DNA of 64,000 bases from Brassicibacter mesophilus (GTDB taxonomy: Bacteria > Bacillota > Clostridia > Tissierellales > Proteiniboraceae), in assembly GCF_050433385.1 (NCBI RefSeq), contig NZ_JBNPXI010000017.1, positions 38,417 to 102,416 on the forward strand, given 5' to 3'. Shown here in pieces: positions 43,990 to 52,020 of the stretch (positions are counted from its first letter, which is position 1; each line of letters starts with the position of its first letter). The notes below the pieces were generated by a model. The model was not told the origin of the DNA. It was given only the letters and a program-made list of their open reading frames with translations, and searched no databases. The translations under genes and the position numbers were made by a program.

Positions 43990-44034
43990 CAACCAAATCT
44001 TATTGACTTCTGTAATCTCAATAAGGTTTGGTTG
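43990..44034 (+). terminator. Hairpin after the 356-residue gene
   Basis: A 17 bp stem with one mismatch (CAACCAAATCTTATTGA / TCAATAAGGTTTGGTTG) and an 11 nt loop lies 56 nt after the stop. The T run is weak. The remaining gap to 44229 is AT-rich and shows only the promoter region of murD. Confidence 0.6.
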
Positions 44035-44229
44035 ATTATTGTAAATATATGGTGTATAATCAATTTGATGAATACTCATATTTTGTTTTGTTATATCTTG
44101 GGAACACTGTGCAATTTGATATAGCTTTAATTTTTGTATGTTTCTATTTCAAAAATTTTATTTATATGAGTAAAATGCACAATTATTAGATATATATGTT
44201 ATATATGAACTATAAAAGGAGTTAATAAA

Positions 44230-45567
44230 ATGAGTTATAATAAGAAAGCCTTTGTTTTAGGTATGGCTAGAAGTGGTTATGAAGCTGCAAAGCTGTTGGC
44301 TAACAAAGGTTATAATGTTATTGTTAATGATTTGAATTCCGAGCAAAGTGTAGAAGAAATAAATGAATTACAATCACTAGGAATTAAAATTGTACTTGGA
44401 AATCATCCATCAGATTTGTTAGATAATACATTTGAAATAGTAGTTAAAAATCCAGGTATTCCAAATAATCATGCATATATAAAGAAAGCCCATGAATTTA
44501 ATATACCTGTTATAAATGAAATGGAGTTAGCATTTCGTTATTTTCCGACAGGCGTAACAATCGTTGGCATTACAGGAACAAACGGTAAAACAACTACAAC
44601 TACAATAATCTATGAAATTTTAAAAAAGGCTTCAAAGAGTGTATTTTTAATGGGCAATATTGGATACCCAGTATGTTCTTTTGTGCCTCAACTAAAAGAT
44701 AAAGATATTGCTGTTATGGAAGTGTCAGACCATCAGTTATGTAACGTTGCAGATTTTAAAACGAATATATCTGTTTTAACCAATTTATCGGAAGCACACC
44801 TTGATTTTCATGGTTCATACGAGAATTATAAAAACGTCAAAAAGCGAATTTTTAATCATCATAGTAAGAGTGACATTGCAATTCTTAACTTAGATGACGA
44901 GGAAGTACTAGACTTAACAAACAATATAGAATCAACTAAAAAATATTTTTCATCTAGTTTGTTTAACGATTTGGGCTGTTCAATAATAGATGGATATATT
45001 TGTTATAACAATAATAAAATAATCGCTTTAGATGAAGTAAAGATAAAAGGAAAGCATAGTTATGAAAATGCTATGGCAGCTATAGCAGTTGTTAAAGAAC
45101 TATGTATAGATGATAGTATTATCGTTGATGTATTAAAAACTTTTGGTGGTGTAGAACACCGCTTAGAATATGTTAAGACTATAAATAATATTGATTTTTA
45201 TAATGATTCTAAGTCAACTAATGTAAAGTCAACTCAAATTGCATTATCTTCATTTGTAAATCCAACTATATTATTGCTGGGTGGTTTTGATAGAGGACAT
45301 AGTTTTGAAGGATTGAAGGATTATTTAAAAAATGTTAAATTGATTGTAGCATATGGCGAAGCAAAGACAAGGATAAATGACTTCGCAATGGAGAGCGGTA
45401 TTCCTTGTAGAGTAGTTGACACATTAGAGAATGCTACAGCGATAGCTTATGATTCATCAAGAGACGGAGATATTATCCTTTTAAGTCCTGCATGTGCGTC
45501 TTGGGACCAATTTAAGGATTTTGAGGCTCGCGGAAATATGTTCAAAGAGTACATTAACCAATTGTAG
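44230..45567 (+). CDS. murD: UDP-N-acetylmuramoylalanine--D-glutamate ligase, stand-alone copy
   Basis: This 445-residue Mur ligase adds D-Glu to UDP-MurNAc-L-Ala. It has the N-terminal Rossmann domain (FVLGMARSGYEAAKLLANKG), the P loop GITGTNGKTTTT, the Mur His region (GVEHRLEYVKTINN; DFYNDSKSTNVKS) and a normal C-terminal domain. The usual EVSSFQL segment reads EVSDHQLC. It is alone here, not in a cell-wall cluster, and sits in a mobile region, so it is probably a second copy. AAGGAG lies 8 nt before the ATG. Confidence 0.9.
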   Translation: MSYNKKAFVLGMARSGYEAAKLLANKGYNVIVNDLNSEQSVEEINELQSLGIKIVLGNHPSDLLDNTFEIVVKNPGIPNNHAYIKKAHEFNIPVINEMELAFRYFPTGVTIVGITGTNGKTTTTTIIYEILKKASKSVFLMGNIGYPVCSFVPQLKDKDIAVMEVSDHQLCNVADFKTNISVLTNLSEAHLDFHGSYENYKNVKKRIFNHHSKSDIAILNLDDEEVLDLTNNIESTKKYFSSSLFNDLGCSIIDGYICYNNNKIIALDEVKIKGKHSYENAMAAIAVVKELCIDDSIIVDVLKTFGGVEHRLEYVKTINNIDFYNDSKSTNVKSTQIALSSFVNPTILLLGGFDRGHSFEGLKDYLKNVKLIVAYGEAKTRINDFAMESGIPCRVVDTLENATAIAYDSSRDGDIILLSPACASWDQFKDFEARGNMFKEYINQL

Positions 45568-45710
45568 TTGCATTTTAAATCCGATATAACCGAAAATGCA
45601 TTTATTATAGGGACTTGGATAAAGAACTCTCAAATGTTTTCTATACGTTATACTATACTCCTCTTGATTGTATAATCTATTAAGATTATTTAGTCGAAAG
45701 GGGTATTTTT

Positions 45711-45758
45711 ATGAGCATTTACGCAATTATCAAAAGCCGAATTGCCGAAAAATTATGA
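45711..45758 (+). CDS. Possible 15-residue leader peptide
   Basis: MSIYAIIKSRIAEKL is encoded after GAAAGGGG and stops 17 nt before the next gene, whose binding site overlaps its end. The upstream sequence (TTGATTGTATAATCTAT) resembles that at 40899. It may be a leader or a tiny protein. Confidence 0.35.
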   Translation: MSIYAIIKSRIAEKL

Positions 45759-45775
45759 AGAGAGGAGATAATTTT

Positions 45776-45991
45776 ATGAAGCGAGACCCGATTGAAAGCA
45801 CAGAAGTATTCCAGAAAGTAATAAAAAAAATACAACCAGAACTTGATAGACTGAACGAAAGCCTAGATAAGCAAGGTTATGGATTAGGTAGCTGTCATAT
45901 TTATTGGTCTCGGAAAAAACAGATGCTAAAAGGGTATGGAATTGATTGGAAAACTCCAGCCGAATGTAATCCGTACATACTATTTGATTAA
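45776..45991 (+). CDS. Small protein of unknown function (71 residues)
   Basis: MKRDPIESTEVFQKVIKKIQ starts this 71-residue protein. It is amphipathic and helical at first, then reads GSCHIYWSRKKQMLKGYGID. AGAGGAG lies 8 nt before the ATG at 45776, and a terminator follows the stop. Small proteins with this kind of CHxYW segment are found in clostridial mobile elements, but I do not recognise the family. Confidence 0.65.
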   Translation: MKRDPIESTEVFQKVIKKIQPELDRLNESLDKQGYGLGSCHIYWSRKKQMLKGYGIDWKTPAECNPYILFD

Positions 45992-46018
45992 TCAGAGATT
46001 AGTTTCTCTGATTTTTAT
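45990..46018 (+). terminator. Terminator of the 71-residue gene
   Basis: AATCAGAGA pairs with TCTCTGATT and is followed by TTTATATTTT. The stop codon is part of the stem. Confidence 0.8.
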
Positions 46019-46029
46019 ATTTTTAGCAG

Positions 46030-46247
46030 TTGCTTTTGCCAACATGACACCAGTGACATGTGGATTAATATAACCAATGTCAGGAATATCCAATAGAAAG
46101 AAATACTGGTCTGTCTAATTCTTTTGCTTTGGAAAATGATTCCTCTGACCATGGAAACCAATCTATTGGATTATATGCATGCTGCAATAGGTATGGAGAT
46201 TTTTCATGTACCAATCTATTTGCTTTTCTCTGCATATTTTCAAACAT
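46030..46247 (-). pseudogene. YyaL-like gene, 5' fragment B
   Basis: An ATG at 46247 after AAGGTG opens 55 codons (KANRLVHEKSPYLLQHAYNP, ending VFLSIGYS) that stop at TGA (46080-46082). After a 21 nt interruption the next codons read STCHWCHV, and the homology ends a few codons later. This is the start of the same gene family as at 36843-38911, cut at the active site. Confidence 0.88.
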
Positions 46248-46408
46248 GTTATCACCTTCTTTCTTGTTGTTTTAGTATAGTTTGTCACCGATGAAGTTAG
46301 ACTATTCTCTGATTATTCAAATACAACAAAAAAGATCATCACATTACAGTATTGTTCCTTTGCACATAATCTATTATATTTTACTGTTCATTAAGTCACA
46401 TATATTTT

Positions 46409-47443
46409 TTAAATTTTTAATAGCTTCATAGCATTTTTATATAAAATGTGGTTTCTTGCATCTTCATTTTTTTCTGTTGCAAGTAATACCCTAGAAAGAG
46501 TAATTGCCTGTGGTAGTGCCGGCCAGTCAGACCCATATAACAATCTTTCATATCCCACTTCATTGATTAAATATTTAATGCTATCTTCAGACTGACATGA
46601 CAACTCAGCATAACTTGCTGGAAATTCTTTAAGATATTCTGTAACAAGCTTATATTCTGCAATTCCACTATGTCCAAAGATAAACTTAAAATCACTAGGT
46701 AATTCCTTCAATAGTTTTCCGAAGATTTCTACCCTTGTTGACTTTAAAAGTTTCCACATCAAGTTTGATGTATTTTCACGTTTTATATGAGTTAAAGAAC
46801 CTGTATGAAGAAGTATTGGAAATCCAACTTCATAGCAAACCCTAAAAAGTTCAATAAGAGGCTTGAAGTCATCTTTCAGTTCCATATCAGTTATTTTTAA
46901 TTTGAGTCCTTTAAAACCAAGGGTTTTGTATTTATATATCTTTTCCTTCATTTCAGTATCTTGAGGATATACTGAGCAAAACGCTATAAATCTATTAGGA
47001 TAATCTTTAACCAAACGTAGTGCTTCCATTGAGCGATCACATTTCTTTGTACTTAATGGAAGAACCACGTTTGTCTTAATCATATTTTCTTCTTGAGATT
47101 TAAAACAGTTTTCATAGGTTCCTCCATTAGCCATGTCTCTAAAAATCTTATATCCTTCAAGAGAAAACTTTATTACAGATAGTAATCCTTTCTTTTTTTC
47201 ATCAGTATTGATTTTCCTCCAATAAGGAACTGATAGGTCCATATTTTTTATATCTGGTAGTGTCTCATACTTTAATTGATTTCCTTTAATATTGGGGTTT
47301 ACAATCTTAAGAGGTAGTACATTTGACATGTGCGTATGAAAATCAATAATATCTAGCTTTCTATTGTAATCTATAACAAAATCACCGTCATCATTTAACT
47401 TTAAATACTTTTCATTCTTTATAAATTCCTGTTTTGTCATCAT
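46409..47443 (-). CDS. Amidohydrolase-family metal-dependent hydrolase
   Basis: This 344-residue TIM-barrel enzyme has the metal-binding HxH in IIDFHTHMSN near residue 35, a His in PILLHTGSL, another in FIFGHSGIAEY and the final Asp in LLYGSDWPALP. This set is typical of the amidohydrolase 2 (ACMSD-like) group of hydrolases and decarboxylases. The substrate is unknown. Two Met codons follow GGAGG; 47443 or 47440 is the start. It ends the leftward operon of a membrane protein and a TetR regulator. Confidence 0.88.
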   Translation of the reverse strand: MMTKQEFIKNEKYLKLNDDGDFVIDYNRKLDIIDFHTHMSNVLPLKIVNPNIKGNQLKYETLPDIKNMDLSVPYWRKINTDEKKKGLLSVIKFSLEGYKIFRDMANGGTYENCFKSQEENMIKTNVVLPLSTKKCDRSMEALRLVKDYPNRFIAFCSVYPQDTEMKEKIYKYKTLGFKGLKLKITDMELKDDFKPLIELFRVCYEVGFPILLHTGSLTHIKRENTSNLMWKLLKSTRVEIFGKLLKELPSDFKFIFGHSGIAEYKLVTEYLKEFPASYAELSCQSEDSIKYLINEVGYERLLYGSDWPALPQAITLSRVLLATEKNEDARNHILYKNAMKLLKI

Positions 47444-47477
47444 ATAAAACCCTCCATCCTCTCAAAGTCATGCCAAT

Positions 47478-48077
47478 CTATTTAAACCCATTAATTAGAA
47501 CATCTATCATTTGAATAATTACTTCACTAATGTTTTCTTCTTTATCAAACTCATAATTTTCTAAACTTACTACACAGGATGTGATCATATATGCTGCAAT
47601 CTTAATATTTAAATCTTTTCTCAATTCACCTTTTATTACATATAACGATATTACTTCTTCTAATAGTCTGTAACTTTTAGGAATCTCATTCTTTAAAACA
47701 GCTTTTCTTACTTCCTGCGGGCACTCATTAATAAATTTATTTTTTAACTCTATTAAATTAGTATCTACACTTTCAAATTTTTTTGCTTCTTCCAACATTT
47801 TAAGAACATATCCTCTAAAATCTAGCTGTTCTTTATATTTTTTCATTTCTTCCAAGACATGCTTTTTTTTATTTCCAATTTGACTAAATACATATGTGTA
47901 CAAGTCATCTTTGTTTTTGAAATATTGATAAAAACTACCTTTAGGAATTTCTGCACCATTGACAATACTGTCTATGGTTACCTTTTTGTAATGTACTTTA
48001 GAAAATTCTAAAATTGCTGAATTAACAATTCTACTTCTTTTTTCTTCTGGTAGATTAAAAAATGTATCCTTTGGCAT
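47478..48077 (-). CDS. TetR-family regulator
   Basis: This 199-residue protein has the TetR DNA-binding domain (KRSRIVNSAILEFSKVHYKK, NGAEIPKGSFYQYFKNKDDL). The C-terminal domain is helical. It lies between the membrane-protein gene and the amidohydrolase gene and probably controls them. The ligand is unknown. Confidence 0.9.
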   Translation of the reverse strand: MPKDTFFNLPEEKRSRIVNSAILEFSKVHYKKVTIDSIVNGAEIPKGSFYQYFKNKDDLYTYVFSQIGNKKKHVLEEMKKYKEQLDFRGYVLKMLEEAKKFESVDTNLIELKNKFINECPQEVRKAVLKNEIPKSYRLLEEVISLYVIKGELRKDLNIKIAAYMITSCVVSLENYEFDKEENISEVIIQMIDVLINGFK

Positions 48078-48141
48078 ACTATCACCCTTTCATTTTCTTA
48101 ATATTAAAATTAAATTATAGTACACTGAAAATATTAACAAA

Positions 48142-48903
48142 TTAATCCTTATTTAATTCACTATCAATCCATCTTTTAACTTCAAAAACATATAGAACTG
48201 TAACTCCCCAGTAAACAGGATTATTGATTCCTGTTGTTAGATGTTTTCCAGTACCCATTATATAAAACTCAATTAAATGAATACTACTATAAACTGTAAA
48301 GATAATTGTCAAATATCTAGTTCTTTTATCTAGAGCAATCAGTGTAAATATACCAATTACACTTCCAACAATAACACCTAAACTCAATACATTAATATCA
48401 TATGTTAATTTCCATATAATAATTGAAGCACCTAAATAAAACGAGAATCCTATTAAAAACATAGTTATTTTTTTCTTACGTGATTCTTTTATATTTAAAT
48501 ATTTGTAAAAATAGATCCACGTAAAAATTAAAAATATCATGGTAAATGACTTAATTGAACTCATAATAATAAGCAAATTATTGTCCATCACATCTGAAAC
48601 TCTAATTTCAATAACATTTGGATTTTTAATGAAATAGAAGATTCCCATGATAAATGAAATAACAACAATCAAATATGTTAGTCCATAAAATAATTCAAAT
48701 CTTCTAAAGTTTTTGTCCATGTTTTTCTTAGATTTTGAAAATCCTTTAAAAGCTATAATGCTTCCACTAAGAAATAAAATTGCTTCAATACTCATATCAA
48801 CTAGTCCTGTTCTAGTTGTTGATAATAAAACCATATAGCCAACAACCGAAATAACTAATGCTAATAAAAGGTCTCTCCAATGTAAAATTCTACTTTTTTT
48901 CAT
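48142..48903 (-). CDS. Integral membrane protein of unknown function
   Basis: This 253-residue protein has about eight hydrophobic helices separated by short basic loops. I chose the ATG at 48903 (MKKSRILHWRDLLLALVISV) after GAGGAGG; a longer frame lacks a site. No catalytic motif was recognised. It is the first gene of an operon with the TetR and amidohydrolase genes. Confidence 0.8.
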   Translation of the reverse strand: MKKSRILHWRDLLLALVISVVGYMVLLSTTRTGLVDMSIEAILFLSGSIIAFKGFSKSKKNMDKNFRRFELFYGLTYLIVVISFIMGIFYFIKNPNVIEIRVSDVMDNNLLIIMSSIKSFTMIFLIFTWIYFYKYLNIKESRKKKITMFLIGFSFYLGASIIIWKLTYDINVLSLGVIVGSVIGIFTLIALDKRTRYLTIIFTVYSSIHLIEFYIMGTGKHLTTGINNPVYWGVTVLYVFEVKRWIDSELNKD

Positions 48904-49204
48904 TTTATCCGCCTCCTCAATAATCAATTATTACGTTATGTGACCATCAGTCATATGACTTGTAGTCATGTTATCACACTGAACTTATATTGTCAACTGT
49001 CTATTTTATTGCAAAAAAATAAAGATACGTATAAATTATAATACATACCTTATGTACAAAATATTATAAATAAACTTGATTAAGAAACCCATTGTTGTTA
49101 ATTCGATTCTAGTTATTCATTTTCCCCTTCTATTTCAAAAGTGCCTTCAGATCAAACTTCACCTTAAATCCGTCATTGACTCCTTTTAAAACTGATTACC
49201 TTCC

Positions 49205-49387
49205 CAAACTGTCACCAGTGACATGTAGATTAATATAACCAATGTCAGTAATAATCAGTAGATAAGAAGATAGATTTATCTTCCTGTTTGGCTTTATCAA
49301 AAGCTTCACTACTCCATGAGTACCAATCTACAGGATCATAGGCATGTTGGAGTAAATATGGAGATTTCTCAAGGATACTACTTTTCA
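49205..49387 (-). pseudogene. YyaL-like gene, 5' fragment C
   Basis: The minus strand reads EKSPYLLQHAYDPVDWYSWS and ends SIFLSTDYY at TGA. It then carries the same interruption as fragment B and a trace of TCHW. The start has been replaced by sequence of a terminator hairpin. The surrounding gap (48904-49483) has no other gene that I can support. Confidence 0.88.
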
Positions 49388-49404
49388 TTTCAGTAGTATC
49401 CTTT
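49371..49404. terminator. Hairpin after the flavodoxin gene
   Basis: AAGGATACTACT pairs with AGTAGTATCCTT around a 9 nt loop. T-rich sequence follows on the plus strand. On the minus strand it may end the flavodoxin operon. Confidence 0.65.
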
Positions 49405-49483
49405 ATTTTTCTTGAGTATTATTTCAATTTTTACTTCATTATCTACTCTTGTATATAATTCATTTAAAATCCCTGCAAATCAA

Positions 49484-49963
49484 CTAAATAGTATTCATCA
49501 CTTGAGCAAATTTATGTATATTATTCTCCAATATATTGGATTTATTTGACATTACCTTTGATACCTTCTTTACTATGATTTTTTCCATAAAGTTCATTTT
49601 ATCAAAGATAAATTCTCCACCAAAGTGCTCCTTTGCATCTGTAATCTTAATAAGCTCAGGATTAAAGTTTTGACTAAATTCAGTATCGATTGTTTCTCCT
49701 TCTTGCATTCCACAAATAAATAATCCTATTCGTTTTTCTTTTAAATTATCTAAATTCCTAGTACAGAATTCTGTTACTTCCTTTTGTATTTTACCAATAT
49801 ATATTGATCCGCCAATGATAATCTTTTCATATTTTGAAATATCAATATAGCCTACTTTCTTTAAATTAATTATGTCTACTTTACCTATAAGCTCTTTAGA
49901 CAACAATTCTGCACATTTTTCTGTACATCCATATTTGCTTGCATAAACTATTAAAGTATTCAT
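49484..49963 (-). CDS. Flavodoxin-domain protein
   Basis: This 159-residue FMN protein begins NTLIVYASKYGCTEKCAELL, the flavodoxin phosphate-binding loop, and has GGSIYIGKIQKEV and LFICGMQEGETIDTEF. It resembles the HemG-like and small membrane-associated flavodoxins. It ends an operon with a TetR regulator and an FMN-binding-domain protein, suggesting a short electron-transfer chain. The partner is unknown. Confidence 0.9.
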   Translation of the reverse strand: MNTLIVYASKYGCTEKCAELLSKELIGKVDIINLKKVGYIDISKYEKIIIGGSIYIGKIQKEVTEFCTRNLDNLKEKRIGLFICGMQEGETIDTEFSQNFNPELIKITDAKEHFGGEFIFDKMNFMEKIIVKKVSKVMSNKSNILENNIHKFAQVMNTI

Positions 49964-49984
49964 TTAGTTACCTCACATTCTATT

Positions 49985-50371
49985 TTAATCACTTAACGCA
50001 TTTTCTATTGACTTAAGATATGCTTTAGATGTCACTGTAGCTTGTGATATTGCATCTACTTTAGTATTCTGTGCTTCAATAACTTTACTGAATAGCTCAT
50101 CACTTACACCAGGCTTTACAAAAGTAACATCATCTACTATATTAATTTCTGTAATTTTATGGCCCTTTACTGTAACACTGAGTTGGTTTGACCATCTTCC
50201 AGCATTATATTTTCCATTATATATCCCATCATTTAAATCTGATATTCTTATTCCGTTTACTTTAATTTCACTTCCTTCATTAAGTCCGCGGGATAGATAA
50301 AATATTCCACTTGCACAAACCAATGTAAATATAAATATTATTGGTATTATTATTTTTAATATGGATTTCAA
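49985..50371 (-). CDS. Membrane-anchored FMN-binding domain protein
   Basis: This 128-residue protein has one N-terminal helix (about residues 5-25) and an extracellular FMN-binding domain of the RnfG/NqrC type (GIYNGKYNAGRWSNQLSVTV). The flavinylation-like motif DAISQATVTSKAY has Gln where Gly is usual (SGAT), so covalent FMN attachment is possible but not certain. It lies between the TetR and flavodoxin genes. Confidence 0.85.
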   Translation of the reverse strand: MKSILKIIIPIIFIFTLVCASGIFYLSRGLNEGSEIKVNGIRISDLNDGIYNGKYNAGRWSNQLSVTVKGHKITEINIVDDVTFVKPGVSDELFSKVIEAQNTKVDAISQATVTSKAYLKSIENALSD

Positions 50372-50386
50372 TTTCTCTCCTCCTTA

Positions 50387-51022
50387 CTAATTGAATGTAT
50401 TACTATTAGCTATTCTTAATACTATTTCCTTTGAATAAAAGTTAATCAATCTTTCTCTTTGTTCATCATCAATGTTTTTTTCAATAATGAGCTTAAAAAT
50501 AAGTCCCAAAGTTGATACTACAATCATTTGAGCAGTTACTTCTATTGTATTTTCATCTATATCTATATCTTTATCCTTATATATTTCTTGTAGGCATTCG
50601 TATAGCACAGACAAAGCTACTTTTTCTTTTGAAGCACCTTTAAATAATGAGGAAGTATGTTTTAATGCTGATTTTGATTGATTTAATTGAGCTGCCATAA
50701 ATTCATCTGGCATATTTAGTGCTGCTTTTATATAATTTTTAGTCATCTGAATTAATCTTTCTTCAGGAGAATTGTTTTCCATCTTTACAGAAGATACTGC
50801 TAATTCTATTTTTTTATAGCCTCTTTGCATTACATTGTTTAATATTTCTTCCTTATCTTTAAAATAATGATAGATAATAGACGGAGAGTATTCAATTTTT
50901 TTAGCAATTTTTCTAATTGACAGCTTATCAAATCCCTCTGAAGCGGCGATATCAATAGCTGCTAAAAGGATACGTTCCTTCATTTCTTCTATTTCTCGTT
51001 CTCTTCTTTTCTCTATAGTCAT
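50387..51022 (-). CDS. TetR-family regulator of the flavodoxin operon
   Basis: This 211-residue protein has a TetR helix-turn-helix (ERILLAAIDIAASEGFDKLS in the equivalent of residues 15-40, then IEYSPSIIYHYFKDKEEIL) and a helical ligand domain. The ATG at 51022 follows GAGGAG; a longer frame to 51049 lacks a site. It is the first gene of the operon. Symmetric GAAC..TGTTC sites lie directly upstream. Confidence 0.9.
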   Translation of the reverse strand: MTIEKRREREIEEMKERILLAAIDIAASEGFDKLSIRKIAKKIEYSPSIIYHYFKDKEEILNNVMQRGYKKIELAVSSVKMENNSPEERLIQMTKNYIKAALNMPDEFMAAQLNQSKSALKHTSSLFKGASKEKVALSVLYECLQEIYKDKDIDIDENTIEVTAQMIVVSTLGLIFKLIIEKNIDDEQRERLINFYSKEIVLRIANSNTFN

Positions 51023-51043
51023 TATATCGCTCCTCATCTTATT

Positions 51044-51072
51044 GAACATTGTTTAATGATAGAACGCTGTTC
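51044..51072. promoter_or_regulatory. Possible TetR operators
   Basis: GAACATTGTT and GAACGCTGTTC are two similar palindromes 8 nt apart, just upstream of the TetR start. Spacing and symmetry fit autoregulation by the TetR protein. Confidence 0.4.
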
Positions 51073-51194
51073 GATAAAATTGTAGCATTTGGCATAAGTG
51101 TTGTCAAGATATAAAGAAATTTTCAGAAAAAAATATCTTACATAATATAAGATATTGTATATACTGAAATATTAAGATTTTCCTTGGTTACAGT

Positions 51195-51360
51195 AACCAA
51201 GATACCTCCAGTGACAGTAACTATATTAGATGCTGAGGAATATAGGTTTGCCTTCTATTTTTGCTTTTTCAAAAGCTTCATTGCTCCATGGATACCAATC
51301 TGCAGGATTATGGGCATGTTGCAGAAGATAAGATAATTTTTCATTCATTAATCTATTCAT
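51195..51360 (-). pseudogene. YyaL-like gene, 5' fragment D
   Basis: An ATG at 51360 opens NRLMNEKLSYLLQHAHNPAD and reads to PIFLSI, then TAA. The same frame continues YSYCHWRYLGYCNQG, so the active-site Cys-His-Trp is visible past the stop but the rest of the gene is missing. A perfect palindrome CTTGGTTAC-A-GTAACCAAG (51183-51201) marks the break. No good ribosome binding site remains. Confidence 0.85.
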
Positions 51361-51479
51361 ATGTTTATAGACATTCATTATCTTCAACTTCTGGTAAAGA
51401 TTTCAGTTTATTATTACTCAAATATAGAGGAAATCATTAAACAATTCGTAACACTATAATGTCTAAATTCAATTGGACT

Positions 51480-51908
51480 TTATTTTTTGTTAATGTTTTT
51501 CTCAAATTCATAAAACTGCTTACAGAAGTAATCAATCTTTGATACATTAGCTTTTTCTACAATATTAATTGGAGTAAAGCCAGACTCTCTTATGGATGAA
51601 GGGGTAGTCCCAAAAAGAATTTTAAAAGAACGGATATATGTTTGCGGGTGTTGAAAACTATATTCCATAGCAATATCGATAATCCGCATATCTGTATTTT
51701 TTATCTCATACAGACTCAATGAAAGCTTACGTGCTCTAATATACTCCATTAAAGACATGCCAATGTAAGTTTCAAAAAGTCTAATAAGATGAAATTTTGA
51801 AAAGCCAGAATGCTCTGCAACACTTTGTATTGTTAGTTTAGATTTTATGTTTTCTTCAATATAATCTATAGCCTTGCATAATGAATTCGAATAGTATTTT
51901 CTTTTCAT
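51480..51908 (-). CDS. AraC-family DNA-binding protein (HTH only)
   Basis: This 142-residue protein is mostly the two helix-turn-helix units of AraC (TIQSVAEHSGFSKFHLIRLF; DIAMEYSFQHPQTYIRSFK; GTTPSSIRESG). It has no ligand domain. It diverges from the C39-like gene with a 112 nt shared promoter region and may regulate it. Confidence 0.9.
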   Translation of the reverse strand: MKRKYYSNSLCKAIDYIEENIKSKLTIQSVAEHSGFSKFHLIRLFETYIGMSLMEYIRARKLSLSLYEIKNTDMRIIDIAMEYSFQHPQTYIRSFKILFGTTPSSIRESGFTPINIVEKANVSKIDYFCKQFYEFEKNINKK

Positions 51909-52020
51909 AATTGGTACCTCACCATAAATTTAGCAATTTTTGTTCACATGGAATATCATAATATATTATAATTATAAACAATACAGATTCATTTGTAAAT
52001 TATACAAAGGGAGGTAGTAT

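Noticed and set aside
46060..46085. TGA as selenocysteine in the YyaL-like fragments
   Set aside because: TGA-CAT-TGG looks like a changed CHW, but the normal CHWCH follows downstream, another stop (TAA) comes four codons later, and I see no SECIS-like hairpin.
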